A stretch of DNA of 64,000 nt, from NCBI GenBank assembly GCA_003290165.1, contig QNQO01001859.1, positions 1-64,000 on the forward strand, read 5' to 3'. How positions within the stretch are numbered: position 1 is the first letter of the stretch; the number at the start of each line of letters is the position of its first letter. Positions 10,981-21,604 of the stretch are shown in pieces. A program made the translations under genes and the position numbers. The DNA is from Berberis thunbergii (Eukaryota; Streptophyta; Magnoliopsida; Ranunculales; Berberidaceae). The notes below the pieces were generated by a model that did not search any database, had not been told where the DNA came from, and saw only the letters and a program-made list of their open reading frames with translations.

Positions 10981-11829
10981 TTAGATTTCTTTTGGAGTTG
11001 ATGGTGACTTCATGTAAATGATGGCTTTGATTTGATTTGAATGAGCTTCAATTCCCCTCTGGGTGACTAAGTACCTAAAAATCTTCCTAACGAAACCCCA
11101 AAAGTGCATTTCTCTGGATTTAACTTCATTCGATATTCCAAACATTTCTTCAAGATTTTTGATGAGATCTGCCCGCTGAGAACCTTTAATTAGCATGTCG
11201 TCTACGTAAACCTCCATGGTTATTCCAATTAAATGCTTGAAGATTTTGTTCATTAATCTTTGATAGGTCGCTCCGACACTTTTTAAACCAAAAGGCATTA
11301 CCTTGTAGCAGTAAGTCCCCCTTTCGATGACAAATGATGTTTTGGCTTTGTTGGGTTCGTACATCATAATCTGAATAGGCATCAAGAAAGCTGAGCAACT
11401 GGTTACCAAATGTTGATCTACTAACTGATCAATGCGCGGTAGAGGATAGTTGTCTTTGGGACATGCTTTGTTGAGGTCAGTGTAATCTACACAAACTCTC
11501 CATTTTTCTTTTTCTTTTTTCTTGACTAATACTACATTTGCCAACCATTCGGTGTAGGATACCTCCTTGATGAAATTGGCTGCTAAGAGCTTGTAGATCC
11601 CGGCTTCAATGATTGCTACTCTTTCTGGGGAAAAGTTTCGCCTCTTCTGCATAATAGGCCTAAAGGTTGGGTCTACATGCAGTTTATGGCAAATCACAGT
11701 TGGATCAATTCCGGGCATGTCTGAGGCTGACCAAGCGAACACATCTTTGTTGCTTTGGAGGAAACTAATAAGCTCCGCCTTCTCATCTGCGCTGAGGCGA
11801 TAACCAATTTTCGCCTTTCTTTCAGGCAT
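10981..11829 (-). pseudogene. Reverse transcriptase of the Tat element
   Basis: A 282-codon frame carries WRVCVDYTDLNKACPKDNYP, YPLPRIDQLVD, MPFGLKSVGATYQRLMN and the catalytic YVDDM (near 11208-11195). The segment holding the first catalytic Asp (SFLDAYSDY) is in another frame (11398-11186), so this ORF passes through that stretch out of phase and then re-enters. Two compensating frame changes around 11400-11340 therefore destroy one catalytic motif. Reverse transcriptase copies the element RNA into DNA. The protein is not functional as read. Confidence 0.9.
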
Positions 11830-11937
11830 ATTAGGATCAAGAATTACAAGTTCTATGTCTTCTTCTGGTCTCCATCCCTCTTCAACTGAGGATTCAAATT
11901 GAACTTCTTCTTCTTGATCCTGGTGTTGTAATTGCTA

Positions 11938-12538
11938 TTAGAGGGTAGAAGGCTTCTTCCCTTTCGCTTCGGCTGAAGTAACGGGAATAAATTCCTTTGA
12001 TTTCGTTTCCTTCAAGACTCGGGCTGCACACCTCCTTGCAATGGCTTGATCACTCTTTATTTCTCCAACTCCACCTTCTGGGATTGGATATCTGATTTTT
12101 TTGGTGTAGACAAGACGTGTCGGCGTCAACTTTAGTTATCCATGGTCTCCCCAAAAGTTTGTTGTTGGGAGAGGGCTCATTTATTATCATAAAGGTCTAT
12201 GAGAAGATGACTGGTGGTGAGTAGATGTCTAGAATCATAGTGCCAATTGTTACTGATTTAGCCCCATTGAAGGCAGTCAAGACTTTTGTCGTTTTGGTGA
12301 AGTGATTCTAAATTCATCTGTTGACAGTCAAAAATTGAAGTATATTGGCTGCACTTCCCTCATCTACATGAATTCTATCAATCATTGCATGAGCGATTTG
12401 GATGCTGATGACGAGTGCGTTTTCATGTGATAGATCAAGGCCCTGCAGGTCACTTTTAGTGTAGCCGATCATATGACTTTCGATTGAGGAACTAGTTGTG
12501 GCGCCATCGACTGAGGCGATTAGCACTTGAGCAACCAA
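11938..12538 (-). pseudogene. Retropepsin-type protease region of the Tat element
   Basis: Frame 12538-12314 contains ISIQIAHAMIDRIHVDEGSA, where VDEGSA is the D-x-G-S/A active-site motif of a retroviral aspartic protease. After a stop near 12312 the other frame (12129-11938) gives the protease-RT linker typical of this lineage: IRYPIPEGGVGEIKSDQAIA. Protease matures the gag-pol polyprotein. It is broken between the two halves. Confidence 0.75.
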
Positions 12539-12539
12539 A

Positions 12540-14430
12540 GTTGCTTGTTTGATCTTTCACTTCCTTTCATTATTTGTGAAACCAAAAAGTTCAGATTCAA
12601 CAAAAATTCCATTGATTCTTATGACTTTCTTTGGAGGTTCCTTGGCTGCATCTATTTCTTCAATTTGCTGAATGGCTTTTTTGGCTACATACTTTGTGCA
12701 ATGTCCTACTTTGACTAACTTTTCAAGGTGGTCCTTCCATGTTCGACATTCTTTTGTCAAGTGACCAGTGGCTCCATGGAATGCACAATATTTATTTGGA
12801 TATCTTTTTGCCGGATCTCCCTTCTTGGGTGGCGGTCTCTTCAACCAAGGTTGGTTCTTTATCTCGTGGAGAATTTGATTGATTGGAACCGAGAACTCTG
12901 TGTATGCTCTACTGGTAGAAAAGTCTTTTGCTGGATAGCATACTCTATGCTTGTCACCCCTGTTCTTTTAGTCTCCTTTTGATCTGTATTCTTTTGTGTA
13001 GGTTGGCTATCCTTCTTGAACACATCAGATACCTTAGCAATATTTTTTTCATCGTCCCACAATGCATAACATTCTACCATGGTGAAGACTTTCGCAAGAG
13101 TTTTACCTGGTTTCATGGTCAGCTCGCCATACAACGGGTGATCTGCGGACAGACCCTTCCTGAAAGCTGAGGACGCAATTTGATCATCACACCCAACTAT
13201 GCTCACTTTTTCTGCCTTGAATCTTTTAATGAAATCTCTGAGCGATTCATTTGACTTATTCTTTATGTTGAAGAGTTGGTCAACATGCTTTTTGACAATT
13301 TGGTAAGATGAATATTCTTTTGTGAAGACAAGGGATAGATCTCCAAAGTTGCTGATCGACTAGGAGGTCAAAGTGTGAAACCAATCTTGGGCTACTCCTT
13401 GTAAAGTCATAGCAAATATTTTGCACATAAGCGGATCATCATTTTTGTGCAGAGTCATGACACTTCAAAATGCTTCAAGTGCCTCTCAAGACCAGAATCT
13501 CCCTTCAAAGGGGTAAAAGTTGGTGTGGTAAACTTTGTTGGTGGAGGAGCCTCTTCGATGTTATCTGTAAAAGGTGAAGTGTTCACCAAGGCCACTTCTC
13601 TGGACAGATTATCATATGGATTTCTCATAACCTGTAAAGTCATCAACTGCTCTTTGACCATTCATGCCACATCATCTGCTCCCAAGGGCTTGTGTGTATC
13701 CTGCTGATCAGCCGTATGGTGATATCGATTCTGATTATCTACGGTAGACGACTCATCGTATTCCGAATTTGATTGTGACTTACCTACATGTGAGTGAGGT
13801 AGAGTCTCAATGGGATTCGCTTGAAGGCTCCTCTTGATTTGACGAGCCTCTGAATGTGGGGCATGGGACAAATCAGCGTAGTGATCTGGTTCCCTGCGTT
13901 GTTCGCATCCATCGAGATTTTGTCTTCTGCGCCGACCATTTATATTAGGTGTAGTCTGCAGTTCTAGCCTTGAGTGCACAGTTGCTTGGGAGCCCAACCT
14001 TTAAAAGACTCTCCTTTGATGTCCGAGCCTAGAATGCACATTTACTCGTGGCCCTAATCTCGAATGAATGCTTCCAGAGGGATTGTTTCCCTTTGATGGA
14101 TGACTACTTCCACTTCTATGAGCATGATCTGTTGGTAGACAGCGGTGTGTCGTGTGCCTTGGTTGTTCGCTCACTAATCGCTCTACCACCTGGGTTTGTT
14201 CTTCAATATTTTGGTCAGATTGACGATCTAACCTATAAGATTCTCTTGTTGTGTCATCTCCATTTGCTTGTGGCAGAAGGTTGCAATTGATGGTCAGCAG
14301 GTGGTGGCAGACCCACTATCAGTGGTTGTCCGGCCGGTAATGGTTGAACCTGTGATGACGATGGCAACCTAGTGCGAGCAGAATACCTTGTAACATTATT
14401 TTTGTTAGTTTGTTTTTGAGATCCCACCAT
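12540..14430 (-). pseudogene. Gag of the Tat element
   Basis: A likely start is the ATG at 14430 (MVGSQKQTNKNN), a short leader after the 5' LTR and primer site. The central capsid-like Retrotrans_gag core is visible at 13440-13110 (AMTLQGVAQDWFHTL, ESLRDFIKRF, SAFRKGL) but spans a stop (TAG near 13364) and a frame change near 13450. The zinc knuckle CAFHGATGHLTKEC at about 12786-12745 has the C-x2-H-x4-H-x4-C arrangement often seen in Tat gags. Gag forms the particle that packages element RNA. At least three breaks make it inactive. Confidence 0.85.
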
Positions 14431-14531
14431 TGTATTGAATTGAAAATAAAAGTGTTTGTGAATGAAATTGAAATTGAGTGAATGAAAGTTTTTTTGTGAA
14501 TGAAAGAGAGCATGCAATGAGTTTGATTCAA

Positions 14532-14551
14532 GCTCTCATTGAAAGCACCAA
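14532..14551 (-). promoter_or_regulatory. Primer-binding site of the Tat element
   Basis: Two bases after the 5' LTR (element orientation) comes TTGGTGCTTTCAATGAGAGC, the position and form of a tRNA primer site in plant gypsy elements. The cognate tRNA was not assigned with confidence. Confidence 0.6.
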
Positions 14552-14553
14552 TT

Positions 14554-15204
14554 TGTGGATGCAAATTTTCGTCGAATCACGTGTTGATCACGCAGAGCAA
14601 TCTGCATAAGATAGAATCACGTGCTGATCACGCGGAGCAATCTGCACAAGATATAAATTAATTCTTGACACCGGTGTGGTGCCTGCCATGGGGACTCTGA
14701 TGCCAAAGTTAGAACAATGTCTGTAGGAAATGAGAAATATCTCTATATTTGAAGAGAAAAATGTAAGTCAGGAAAGTGTTGCCTCCAGAAGGCTTTGCAT
14801 TTGACTATTTATAGAGGTTGAAAGAATTAACTGCTGGCTGATGAGTGAGACACGTGGCCAATGAGTAAGACATGTGACTGATGAGTAAGATGTGTGGCAC
14901 ATGAGTAGGTTATCTACTAGCAAGCGATTGTAACTTCTTTCAGGCAGTTGTAACTTCCGTGATTGGTTATAACTTCCTGTTTTGAGATATCTCTTCTGCA
15001 AGCCCACCATGCTCAGTGGTTGGCACCGAACACTTCTCCCATGCTGATAAAATAGTGTTCTACTGATACTGAGTTTGTATTGGGCCCAGGCTCGAGCCTT
15101 CTATACTTGTAGCTTTTGTGGATAATCTTTGGGTTTCTTAGGAAAGGCCCAAATATTTCGGTTTCTTCATTCAATTGGGCTAAAGGTTATTTTTTGCTCT
15201 CACA
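14554..15204 (-). repeat. 5' LTR of the Tat element
   Basis: Bounded by TGTG at the element start (15204) and CACA at the inner end (14554). A TATA box CTATAAATAG lies on the minus strand near 14808-14818. It is followed outside by the GTAGT duplication. It is about 20 bp shorter than the 3' LTR because of small indels. Confidence 0.93.
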
Positions 15205-15209
15205 GTAGT
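15205..15209. repeat. Target-site duplication (right) of the Tat element
   Basis: GTAGT matches 2134-2138 exactly. Confidence 0.85.
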
Positions 15210-15280
15210 CTAACATCTGTTTTGTTGGTCAAACTCACAAGATGACCATTTTTGGTCAAATAAATTATTATTATTATTAT

Positions 15281-15967
15281 TGATGATACATAAAAATGGT
15301 AACAACCCTGGGCCATACATGCGTCATGATGATCTCAAGGAATTACGGGCCCCAGCATCAACCCAATACTGATCTAGCCCAAGCGATTCTAAGCCTGCCT
15401 GATCTAGTCCGCCAGATGGACTCGAACTCTTACAACGTGCTAGGCCCACACGTCTCACAACTATCTTCAATGCCCGTAAGTCCTACTATTGCAAGTATCT
15501 CAAGGATCAGTTTCAGACAGGCAACTACAACAACTATTTGCTTCCAACTACGAAGCAAATGCCAGAGTACATTCCACGCAGGGAAACTTCCTCCTATGGA
15601 TTGCTCTTGGATTGAGAACTATCTCCCACGTATCTAGGAGTATAGGGCTAACATGGAACTTCCCTTCTACAAGACTACAACACAACTCCTAATTAGAGAA
15701 GGATCTCCACGAAGATCTTCTTCCTAAACTTCGCCTACGATAGCTTGGTAGAACCAGGACTCCTGCACTATAAATAAGACATGAGGTTGGTAAGCTAAGG
15801 TACACTACAAATTTTCCGTTTACAACATTATGCATTCCTTAGATCCTTGTCTGACTTTAGGATCGGAGTGTCATCGACCACTACAACGGTGGTCCGTGGC
15901 TCACGTGCGTTACTTGTGCATGTCTGCAGGATTAAGTCAAAACAGGGAGCGAAAATCGACTGCATCA
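15281..15967 (+). mobile_element. Solo LTR of another LTR retrotransposon
   Basis: The segment starts TGATGATACA and ends GACTGCATCA, so the ends form TGATG...CATCA inverted repeats. A TATA box (CTATAAATAAG) lies at about 15769 and a leader-like stretch (CTTTAGGATCGGAGTGTC) follows. ATTAT before and GTTAT after make a 5-bp target duplication with one mismatch. It splits an ATT/TTA microsatellite. No coding sequence belongs to it; the short ORFs inside have no known domains. Confidence 0.75.
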
Positions 15968-16053
<86 letters not shown>

Positions 16054-16062
16054 TATTGCACA
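15968..16062. repeat. (TTA)n microsatellite
   Basis: About 28 TTA/ATT units with a few TCA interruptions at the right end. The left arm of the same array is at 15255-15280, separated by the solo LTR. ORFs translated from it are poly-Ile or poly-Tyr artefacts. Confidence 0.95.
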
Positions 16063-16289
16063 TTCTATCTCACTACAATGACCAGTCATATTTTTTTGTT
16101 GTTCTTGATAGCCTATTCAACTTCAGTTGTCACTTGTTGAAAAGATTTTGACATCTTTATTCTTTAATGTATCCCCAATGACAGATAGCTTAATCCCTTA
16201 TCTATTTCACAAATATTAAATTTTGTAAGAAACAAAAAAAATTGAGTATTATTCATTTAGAATAATTTCTTGATTTTTTTTACAGTTCA

Positions 16290-16642
16290 ATATTTGGTGC
16301 TATTAACGATCTGAATTAAGAGGTAAACAATGTGATCGTTTTATAGTTGAAATCATGCTACAAAATAAAAATAATAATAAATAAAACAAGTTTGTGGTAT
16401 TTCTGGCATCGTTAGATATGTTTTGAAAAGTGTAAACTGATGAAAATCATAAACTTATATAACCTAACCCAAACAGATCCAATGATTATTGAAAGTCATG
16501 TGATTTGCAACATTGAAAAATAAACTGATGGCTCTGTATATAAAAAATTTTGACAGTTTAAGTTTTGAAACTATTAATGAACGAGTTAAGAGGTAAGAAC
16601 TATTATCTACTTAGAACTGAAATAATCCCTCTCCCCACACAC

Positions 16643-16689
<47 letters not shown>

Positions 16690-16830
16690 TAAATTAATAT
16701 ATAATAAATAATAAATAGATAATAAGAACAGTGTGATACTTCTAGCTCCATTAAATATGTTTTGGAGAGTGATTGTAAAAATAAAAAGCCAAAAATATCA
16801 ACTTATATAGCCTAACTCAACCAACAACTG
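16290..16830. repeat. Diverged tandem duplication with an (AAT)n tract
   Basis: 16290-16460 and 16560-16830 share the order CTATTAA(C/T)GA, GAGTTAAGAGGTAA, an AAT-rich run, TTAAATATGTTTTGGA(G)AGTG and AACTTATATA(A/G)CCTAAC. The (AAT)n run at 16647-16688 expands the second copy. No genes were seen. Confidence 0.55.
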
Positions 16831-17059
16831 GTTGGTTATAATTAGAGTAATAAAAATGTCTTTATTGATCATAAAAGTATAAAAGTATTTTTTCTATTTG
16901 TTTAGGAAGGGTCAAGATGTCCTATAACTTTATGGGTTAACCTGGGTAATAAAAGAGTCATTGTTGGTCATAAAAGTATAAAAGTATGCACAAATTAGTC
17001 ATTATATCAAGTAAGGTATCTAAATTATCTATTTTGTAAAAAAGTAGGCTTTAAAAGTC

Positions 17060-17441
17060 ATTTTCCTGTAAAATGTTTATCGTGATATTAGGGTCAAATT
17101 GGTCAAAGTTTTTATCAGATGAGTTTTTTTTTTTTTCAGACAATGGAAGTTTAGTTGGGATTGTTTGTTTGAATATGCCTTGAGAACCCTTACCATTCAT
17201 TTGAAAAATATTGAAATACTTAATATGTGAAATGCAAAAAAAATGAAATGCATACGGTGTGAAGTGAAATGCAAAAAAAATGAAATGCATACGGTGTGAA
17301 ATGAAATGCACTTCAATAATACCAAGTTTACAAAATCTGACAACTAAGTAGATAGTAATGATGATTTTCATTTCGAGAAAAGAAAACAAAAAAAAACTTA
17401 TCTCTCCACCACATGTATGTTCCATTCATTTAACTTGTGTC
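17060..17441. repeat. Tandem repeat family, partial copy A
   Basis: It shares TTTGTTTGAATAT(G/A)CCTTGAGAA, a GAAATGCAT run, AGTAGATAGT(A/T)ATGATGA and TCTCTCCACC with copies at 19053-19664 and 19665-20240. Its tail is interrupted by the retroposed insertion at 17442. Confidence 0.7.
17431..17441. repeat. Target-site duplication (left) of the retroposed insertion
   Basis: TAACTTGTGTC matches 19042-19052 exactly (11 bp), directly next to the poly(T) run that marks the 3' end of the insertion. Confidence 0.8.
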
Positions 17442-19041
17442 TTTTTTTTTTTAAATAAAAATTTATTACTAGAAAAAATCTTTTACATCAGTCGGGGGTA
17501 CATGACGACTTTACTCGATAAAAAGAACCAGAGGACATACATTATAGCAAACCCAAAATAAATACTGACCAAACCCCTAGATCAATGCATGTACTTGCTG
17601 TTACTTTTCTTCATTCTAGATGATCTTTGAGGATATACCTTGATGTCTTTGAAGTCCGTCGCATCAAATCGTTTCGATATTCGAAGTTGGTCTGTCTTTA
17701 AACTTGACACTAATCTTGACCTAATGGTGTATTCATCCAATTCTTCTTCTTCTGAACTGATCATATCCGAAATGTCGGTATCGGTCTCCATTTCGGTTTC
17801 ATTGTTAGCGTTACGAACCAAATAGTTAATAAGTTTTTTATTCGGTGCTTCAAGTACTACTGCGTCCACTAAAGTTTCGTCATCTTGTACAATACCCACA
17901 TCTGCTGAAACCCCTACCTTCCGGTCATGCACCTTGTCACCACTATGAACGCGAGTCTGAGCACCAGCGTGAGCTCCACTGCCAGCACCATTGCCAGCGC
18001 CATATCCAAACCCACTATCAACGTGATCATCATCAGCTACTGCGTCTTCCTTTGTTGGCCCGGAGTTGCTGCCTGGAATCATTGCATTTATCTGTTGATA
18101 AGCATTCCCACTGCTCTTCTTTTTCTCGAGGTTAGAGATCCCGACATCCCCGCCTACAGCCTTGATCAAAACCCCCTGCGCCCTCCCTGGTTCCAATTGG
18201 CTAACATACTCATGCGCTCGCTGCGGCCTTGAGCTGCTACCTGAAGCATTATCACATTCTTGCAGAAAAGCTTGGCCATCATTCGCATTTTTCCTAGGGA
18301 TCAACTTCTTTGTATCATCATTTACAACATGTGATGTTTTGTTTACCAAATCAACCTGCTCTATTGGTGACGCTACGTGCTCTGCAGAAACAGAGCGTAC
18401 ATGCTCTGCTCCGAGCGCGACTTGCTTTGACGAAGCAAACCCTGTTGTTAGCAGAACACGCTCTGGTTGGGATGAAGCAAGCCCTGGAATTGTCTCTCCT
18501 TGTTTTTGAATCGCTTTTTCAATCTCAACAGCTGTGTAACCCGCCTCAAGAAGTCCTTCCTCCGTTGTTTCTGGCTCTACCATATCACTGACTGGAGTCG
18601 TCTCCTTACAAGGCAATTGATTATTCATTAGATTACTCTCGTCTTCAACTATGTTTTCCGTAAGTGACTCGAATTTGTTTGACAACATGGCATTCCCCGA
18701 ATCTTTAACCATTGGCCTTTCAGCACCAACTCCCTCCTGGATTCCTTCACCTTGATTATTCTTTACACCACTAGTGCCAGCTTCTGGCTTTGAATCTTTA
18801 TTTTGTTTGACCACTGGGACATATTGTTGCTTGAGGACTTTGACTTCCACCTTGTTTTTCACAGTCTTCTCTTCTTTCACCAAGTTGGGTGTTCTCACAT
18901 TGCCCTTATGACCTAACTTTTTTTTGCAATAATTCTCCTGATGCCCTAGCAATGAGCAATAATCACAATATTTGAAACCTGGGTATTCAATCTTTTGCCA
19001 AAAGCCCTTATTGTTAGATCTATCTATCCAAATTCTACTCG
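17442..19041 (-). mobile_element. 5'-truncated, poly(A)-tailed retroposed copy (LINE-type insertion)
   Basis: Read on the minus strand, the insert starts at 19041 inside an ORF, runs through its stop and a 3' UTR, and ends in AATAAATTTTTATTT plus a poly(A) run (poly(T) at 17442-17452 on plus). The 11-bp direct duplication TAACTTGTGTC flanks it on both sides. Target-primed reverse transcription by L1-type machinery leaves exactly this signature. No RT ORF is present, so it is either a LINE copy with ORF2 lost or a retrocopied zinc-knuckle gene. Confidence 0.8.
17582..19041 (-). pseudogene. Zinc-knuckle gag-like / LINE ORF1-like protein, N-terminally truncated
   Basis: A long open frame of about 486 codons. 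The N-terminal part has GFWQKIEYPGFKYCDYCSLL followed by a C-x2-C-x4-H-x4-C knuckle (CDYCSLLGHQENYC), the arrangement that follows a DUF4283 domain in plant L1 ORF1 and related proteins. The DUF4283 part itself is absent. The rest is long, acidic and low-complexity (Glu, Ser, Gly/Ala-rich GAGNGAGSGAHAGAQ), ending with a basic KKSNSKYMH tail. The first ATG (19054) lies in flanking DNA beyond the insertion edge, so no native start exists. The open frame suggests a fairly young insertion. Nucleic-acid binding is inferred from the knuckle. Confidence 0.7.
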
Positions 19042-19052
19042 TAACTTGTGTC
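19042..19052. repeat. Target-site duplication (right) of the retroposed insertion
   Basis: TAACTTGTGTC, identical to 17431-17441. Confidence 0.8.
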
Positions 19053-20240
19053 ATTGGCACAATAGAAAGCGAGTCGTGACATTATGGTTTTGGTTAAAAT
19101 TTAAACTATTGGAGAAAATACATTTTCAAACCACCACAATGAGTTCTCCCCAAAATTTTGACTTCCCGAAATAAGGAGTTCGGGGTCTTATTTTTATTAA
19201 GATGCCCGTCTTATTCTTAAATATATAGTGAATTTTTTTTTGAAGTGAATGCTTTAGACCGTTTATTTATTTACGACATGAAATGAACGTTTAAAATTTT
19301 AAGTGTTTGTATTAGTCATTGATTTCATTGGAAAGTTTCAAAATTGTATGCCAATGATACCAAGTTTATTGAAGTTCGAAACTACGTAGATAGTTATGAA
19401 AATTTTAATTTCGAGGAAAAAACACAAAAAATTTCTCTCTCCACCCTTTTAAGTTTAATGTTCTTTTTCTTTTGCTCTTATACATACTTCATATTTTTTT
19501 TTTGGAAGGCTCTACATATTTCATATTACAAACACGTCATTATATAAAATGAATTCCAACCCTCAACATTTCCTCAATTCTAAATCCTAGTTATCTTTTA
19601 TTTTCAAATCCCTATGAATAGTAAAAACTTTAGTTGATTTATAAGAAAAACTAGTATATTATCTGTGTCGTTGGCACGATAGAAAATGTGTAATGATATT
19701 AGAGTCAAAATTTTATAAGATGAAAAAAAGTTTCCAAATAAAGGAAGTGGAGGGGTTCTTTGTTTGAATATACCTTGAGAAACTTTTATCATTTCTTTGA
19801 AAAATATTGAAAATACTCGCTATGTAAAATGCATCAGATTATTAATTTTTTTGAAATGCATACAGTGTGAATTACGTAGTTTAAAATCTTAAGTAGTTGA
19901 ATTGATCATTGGTTTTGTTGAAAATATCTTAAAAAATACATTTCACTGATAACAAATTTACTAAAATCCGACAACCAAGTAGATAGTTATGATAATTTTC
20001 ATTTTGAGAAATGAAAACAAAAACTTTATCTCTCCACCACGTATACATTTCACTTATTTTAAGTTTTATATTCATTTTCTTTTTTCGTTCTACATACTTT
20101 ATATATACAAAGATACCATTATAGAGAATGAATCTCAACCCTCAATGTCTTCCTTAACTCTCAATCCTAGTCCTCTTTAATCTCCAAATTTCTATGAACA
20201 GTAAAATCCCTAACTGATTTGTAAGATTGATATTGTGTAT
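19053..20240. repeat. Two ~600-bp diverged tandem repeats (copies B and C)
   Basis: Copy B starts TGTGTCATTGGCACAATAGA (19047) and copy C TGTGTCGTTGGCACGATAGA (19665). Both then share TGA(C)ATTA, the AGTAGATAGTTATGA block, CTCTCCACC, CAACCCTCAA(C/T) and CCCTATGAA(T/C)AGTAAAA. Together with copy A at 17060 they form an old array. No coding sequence was seen. Confidence 0.7.
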
Positions 20241-20451
20241 TTTTTCTCTATAGGGTTTCACTCCCTTTTGATGTTGTTTTTCATATTATGGTCTTTTTTT
20301 TTTAGTTTGACACTCATTAATTTATACTTATTAGAGAAATCGATATTTCTAAATGAGGTCCTTTTTGTCTGTGTGTGTGTTGTCCTTTGCATCGGTTGAG
20401 TTGATGCTTTTATGTATTGGCAGTGTTGGTGCGTTGTATGAGATCAAGAAG

Positions 20452-20797
20452 CTAACAAGAAGATTCAGATTAAGAAGATTGACAATGCTACTGCAAGCTA
20501 GGTGACCTCTAAGGAGGAGATGGATTTCCAAGAAGACTATGGATCCCCATGCTTTGTGGTGTTGGGGCTACTATCTTCATGTTTTCTGCTGCTATAATCT
20601 CTTTTGAGTACCCCAGTTGCAACAACTCAAAGTATACTATATGCTCACCAGCTTCTCTTTTTGCAAGGCAGTTCAGGTTAGAATTGCTTTATATGCTCGA
20701 TGCGCACTTTGAACATATAAATTATTCCATTCTAAACACCACTGAGATCAAGTATAAGAAACAAAATGAGAGGTTGGAGTACTACAAGAACAAGTGA
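20452..20797 (+). pseudogene. MADS-box pseudogene, SVP/AGL24-like
   Basis: From 20452 the frame reads KIQIKKIDNATA then S, stop, VT and SK, which is the start of a type II MADS domain (KIQIKKIDNATARQVTFSK in SVP-like proteins). The Met codon is replaced (CTA at 20452), Arg-Gln became Ser-stop, and a frame change follows. After that a second frame (20549 onward) continues the domain as LCGVGATIFMFSAAIISFEY, matching the LCDAEVALIIFS...YEY part. The tail to 20797 (KYKKQNERLEYYKNK) is charged and could be an I/K-region remnant, but this is uncertain. MADS proteins bind CArG boxes; this copy is dead. Its right edge is close to the hAT-like element at 20834. Confidence 0.7.
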
Positions 20798-20825
20798 ATC
20801 TAGATATCACATGGATCCACACACC

Positions 20826-20833
20826 AGTGTGCC
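20826..20833. repeat. Target-site duplication (left) of the hAT-like element at 20834
   Basis: AGTGTGCC; the right copy AGTGTTCC (21597-21604) differs at one base. Confidence 0.7.
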
Positions 20834-21596
20834 CAGGGGCGGATCCAGGATTTTAGTCGAGGGGGGGCGATATAGAAAATACTTATTAGTTGATAATAGT
20901 AATTATCAATGGTAAAGCCAAAAAAAATTTTCAACTTGAACTAGTAACTAATAAAAAAAATATAAATATCAAAAATACATTGCATATATCAAAATTGATC
21001 TAGTGTAATCCAATTTTAAGCCAAAATAAGGTCTCTATCGATAACCTTAGCTAGGAGCAAACAAACAAAATAACTAGAATATATAACTAATATCACAAAT
21101 AATTAAGATAAGTATCTAGGTGAAGCTAATTTTTTTTTTTAAATTTGCGAACCTAATATGATCATAATACAATTTCATAGAAAAATTAGTTTATATGAGG
21201 CTCAAATTTTGTACGAGTTGTCCAATGGTCTATATTTTCATTGAATTCTATAGTTATTATTTTAGATATTAATTTTAAATATTTTTTTGTTGGAGGTTTT
21301 ATTTCACTTGTGAAAAACAATTTATGTTAATAAGTTTTTATTAAACTAAACATTTTTTAATGTTTGCAGTTACTAATAAAATTGCATTGAAAATAAAATA
21401 AAAATGCACTCGAAAAGTATCGAACTCGAGCCTTTTACAAAAAATAATTTTTGTATAAACAATCATCATATTGTATTATACATTATATAATCGATTTTTT
21501 TTACTTAAGTATATATACTAAAAATATTTTAAAAGTTGAGGGGGGGGGGGGGGGGGGCAACTGCCCCCCCCTCGCCCCTTAGTAGGTCCGCCCATG
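20834..21596. mobile_element. hAT-like non-autonomous transposon
   Basis: The left end CAGGGGCGGATCC and the right end GGTCCGCCCATG are imperfect terminal inverted repeats. The 8-bp flanks AGTGTGCC/AGTGTTCC (one mismatch) fit the hAT 8-bp target duplication. The interior is AT-rich and has no ORF of note. A G17 run followed by C8 (21541-21568) near the right end continues the inverted repeat (GAGGGGGGG on the left). Elements with a CAGGGGCGGA start are common in plants. Confidence 0.75.
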
Positions 21597-21604
21597 AGTG
21601 TTCC

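Larger units (their letters stand above)
2139..15204 (-). mobile_element. Tat-type Ty3/gypsy LTR retrotransposon, decayed and internally rearranged
   Basis: The 13.07-kb element lies on the minus strand. Order in its own direction: 5' LTR (15204-14554), primer site, gag, protease, RT, RNase H remnant, a second RNase H, integrase, a rearranged inverted region, an antisense ORF region (plus strand), a BAHD gene fragment, and the 3' LTR (2810-2139). The gag-protease-RT-RNase H-integrase order defines Ty3/gypsy. The extra well-preserved RNase H after the degenerate one is known from the Tat lineage, and an antisense ORF before the 3' LTR occurs in some of its members (for example Grande). All coding parts carry stops or frameshifts, so it is not autonomous. 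The LTRs differ by many substitutions and indels, so the insertion is not recent. Confidence 0.95.

Noticed and set aside
15830..16140. Overlapping ORFs encoding poly-Ile and poly-Tyr
   Set aside because: They are direct translations of the TTA/ATT microsatellite with no codon bias or domain.
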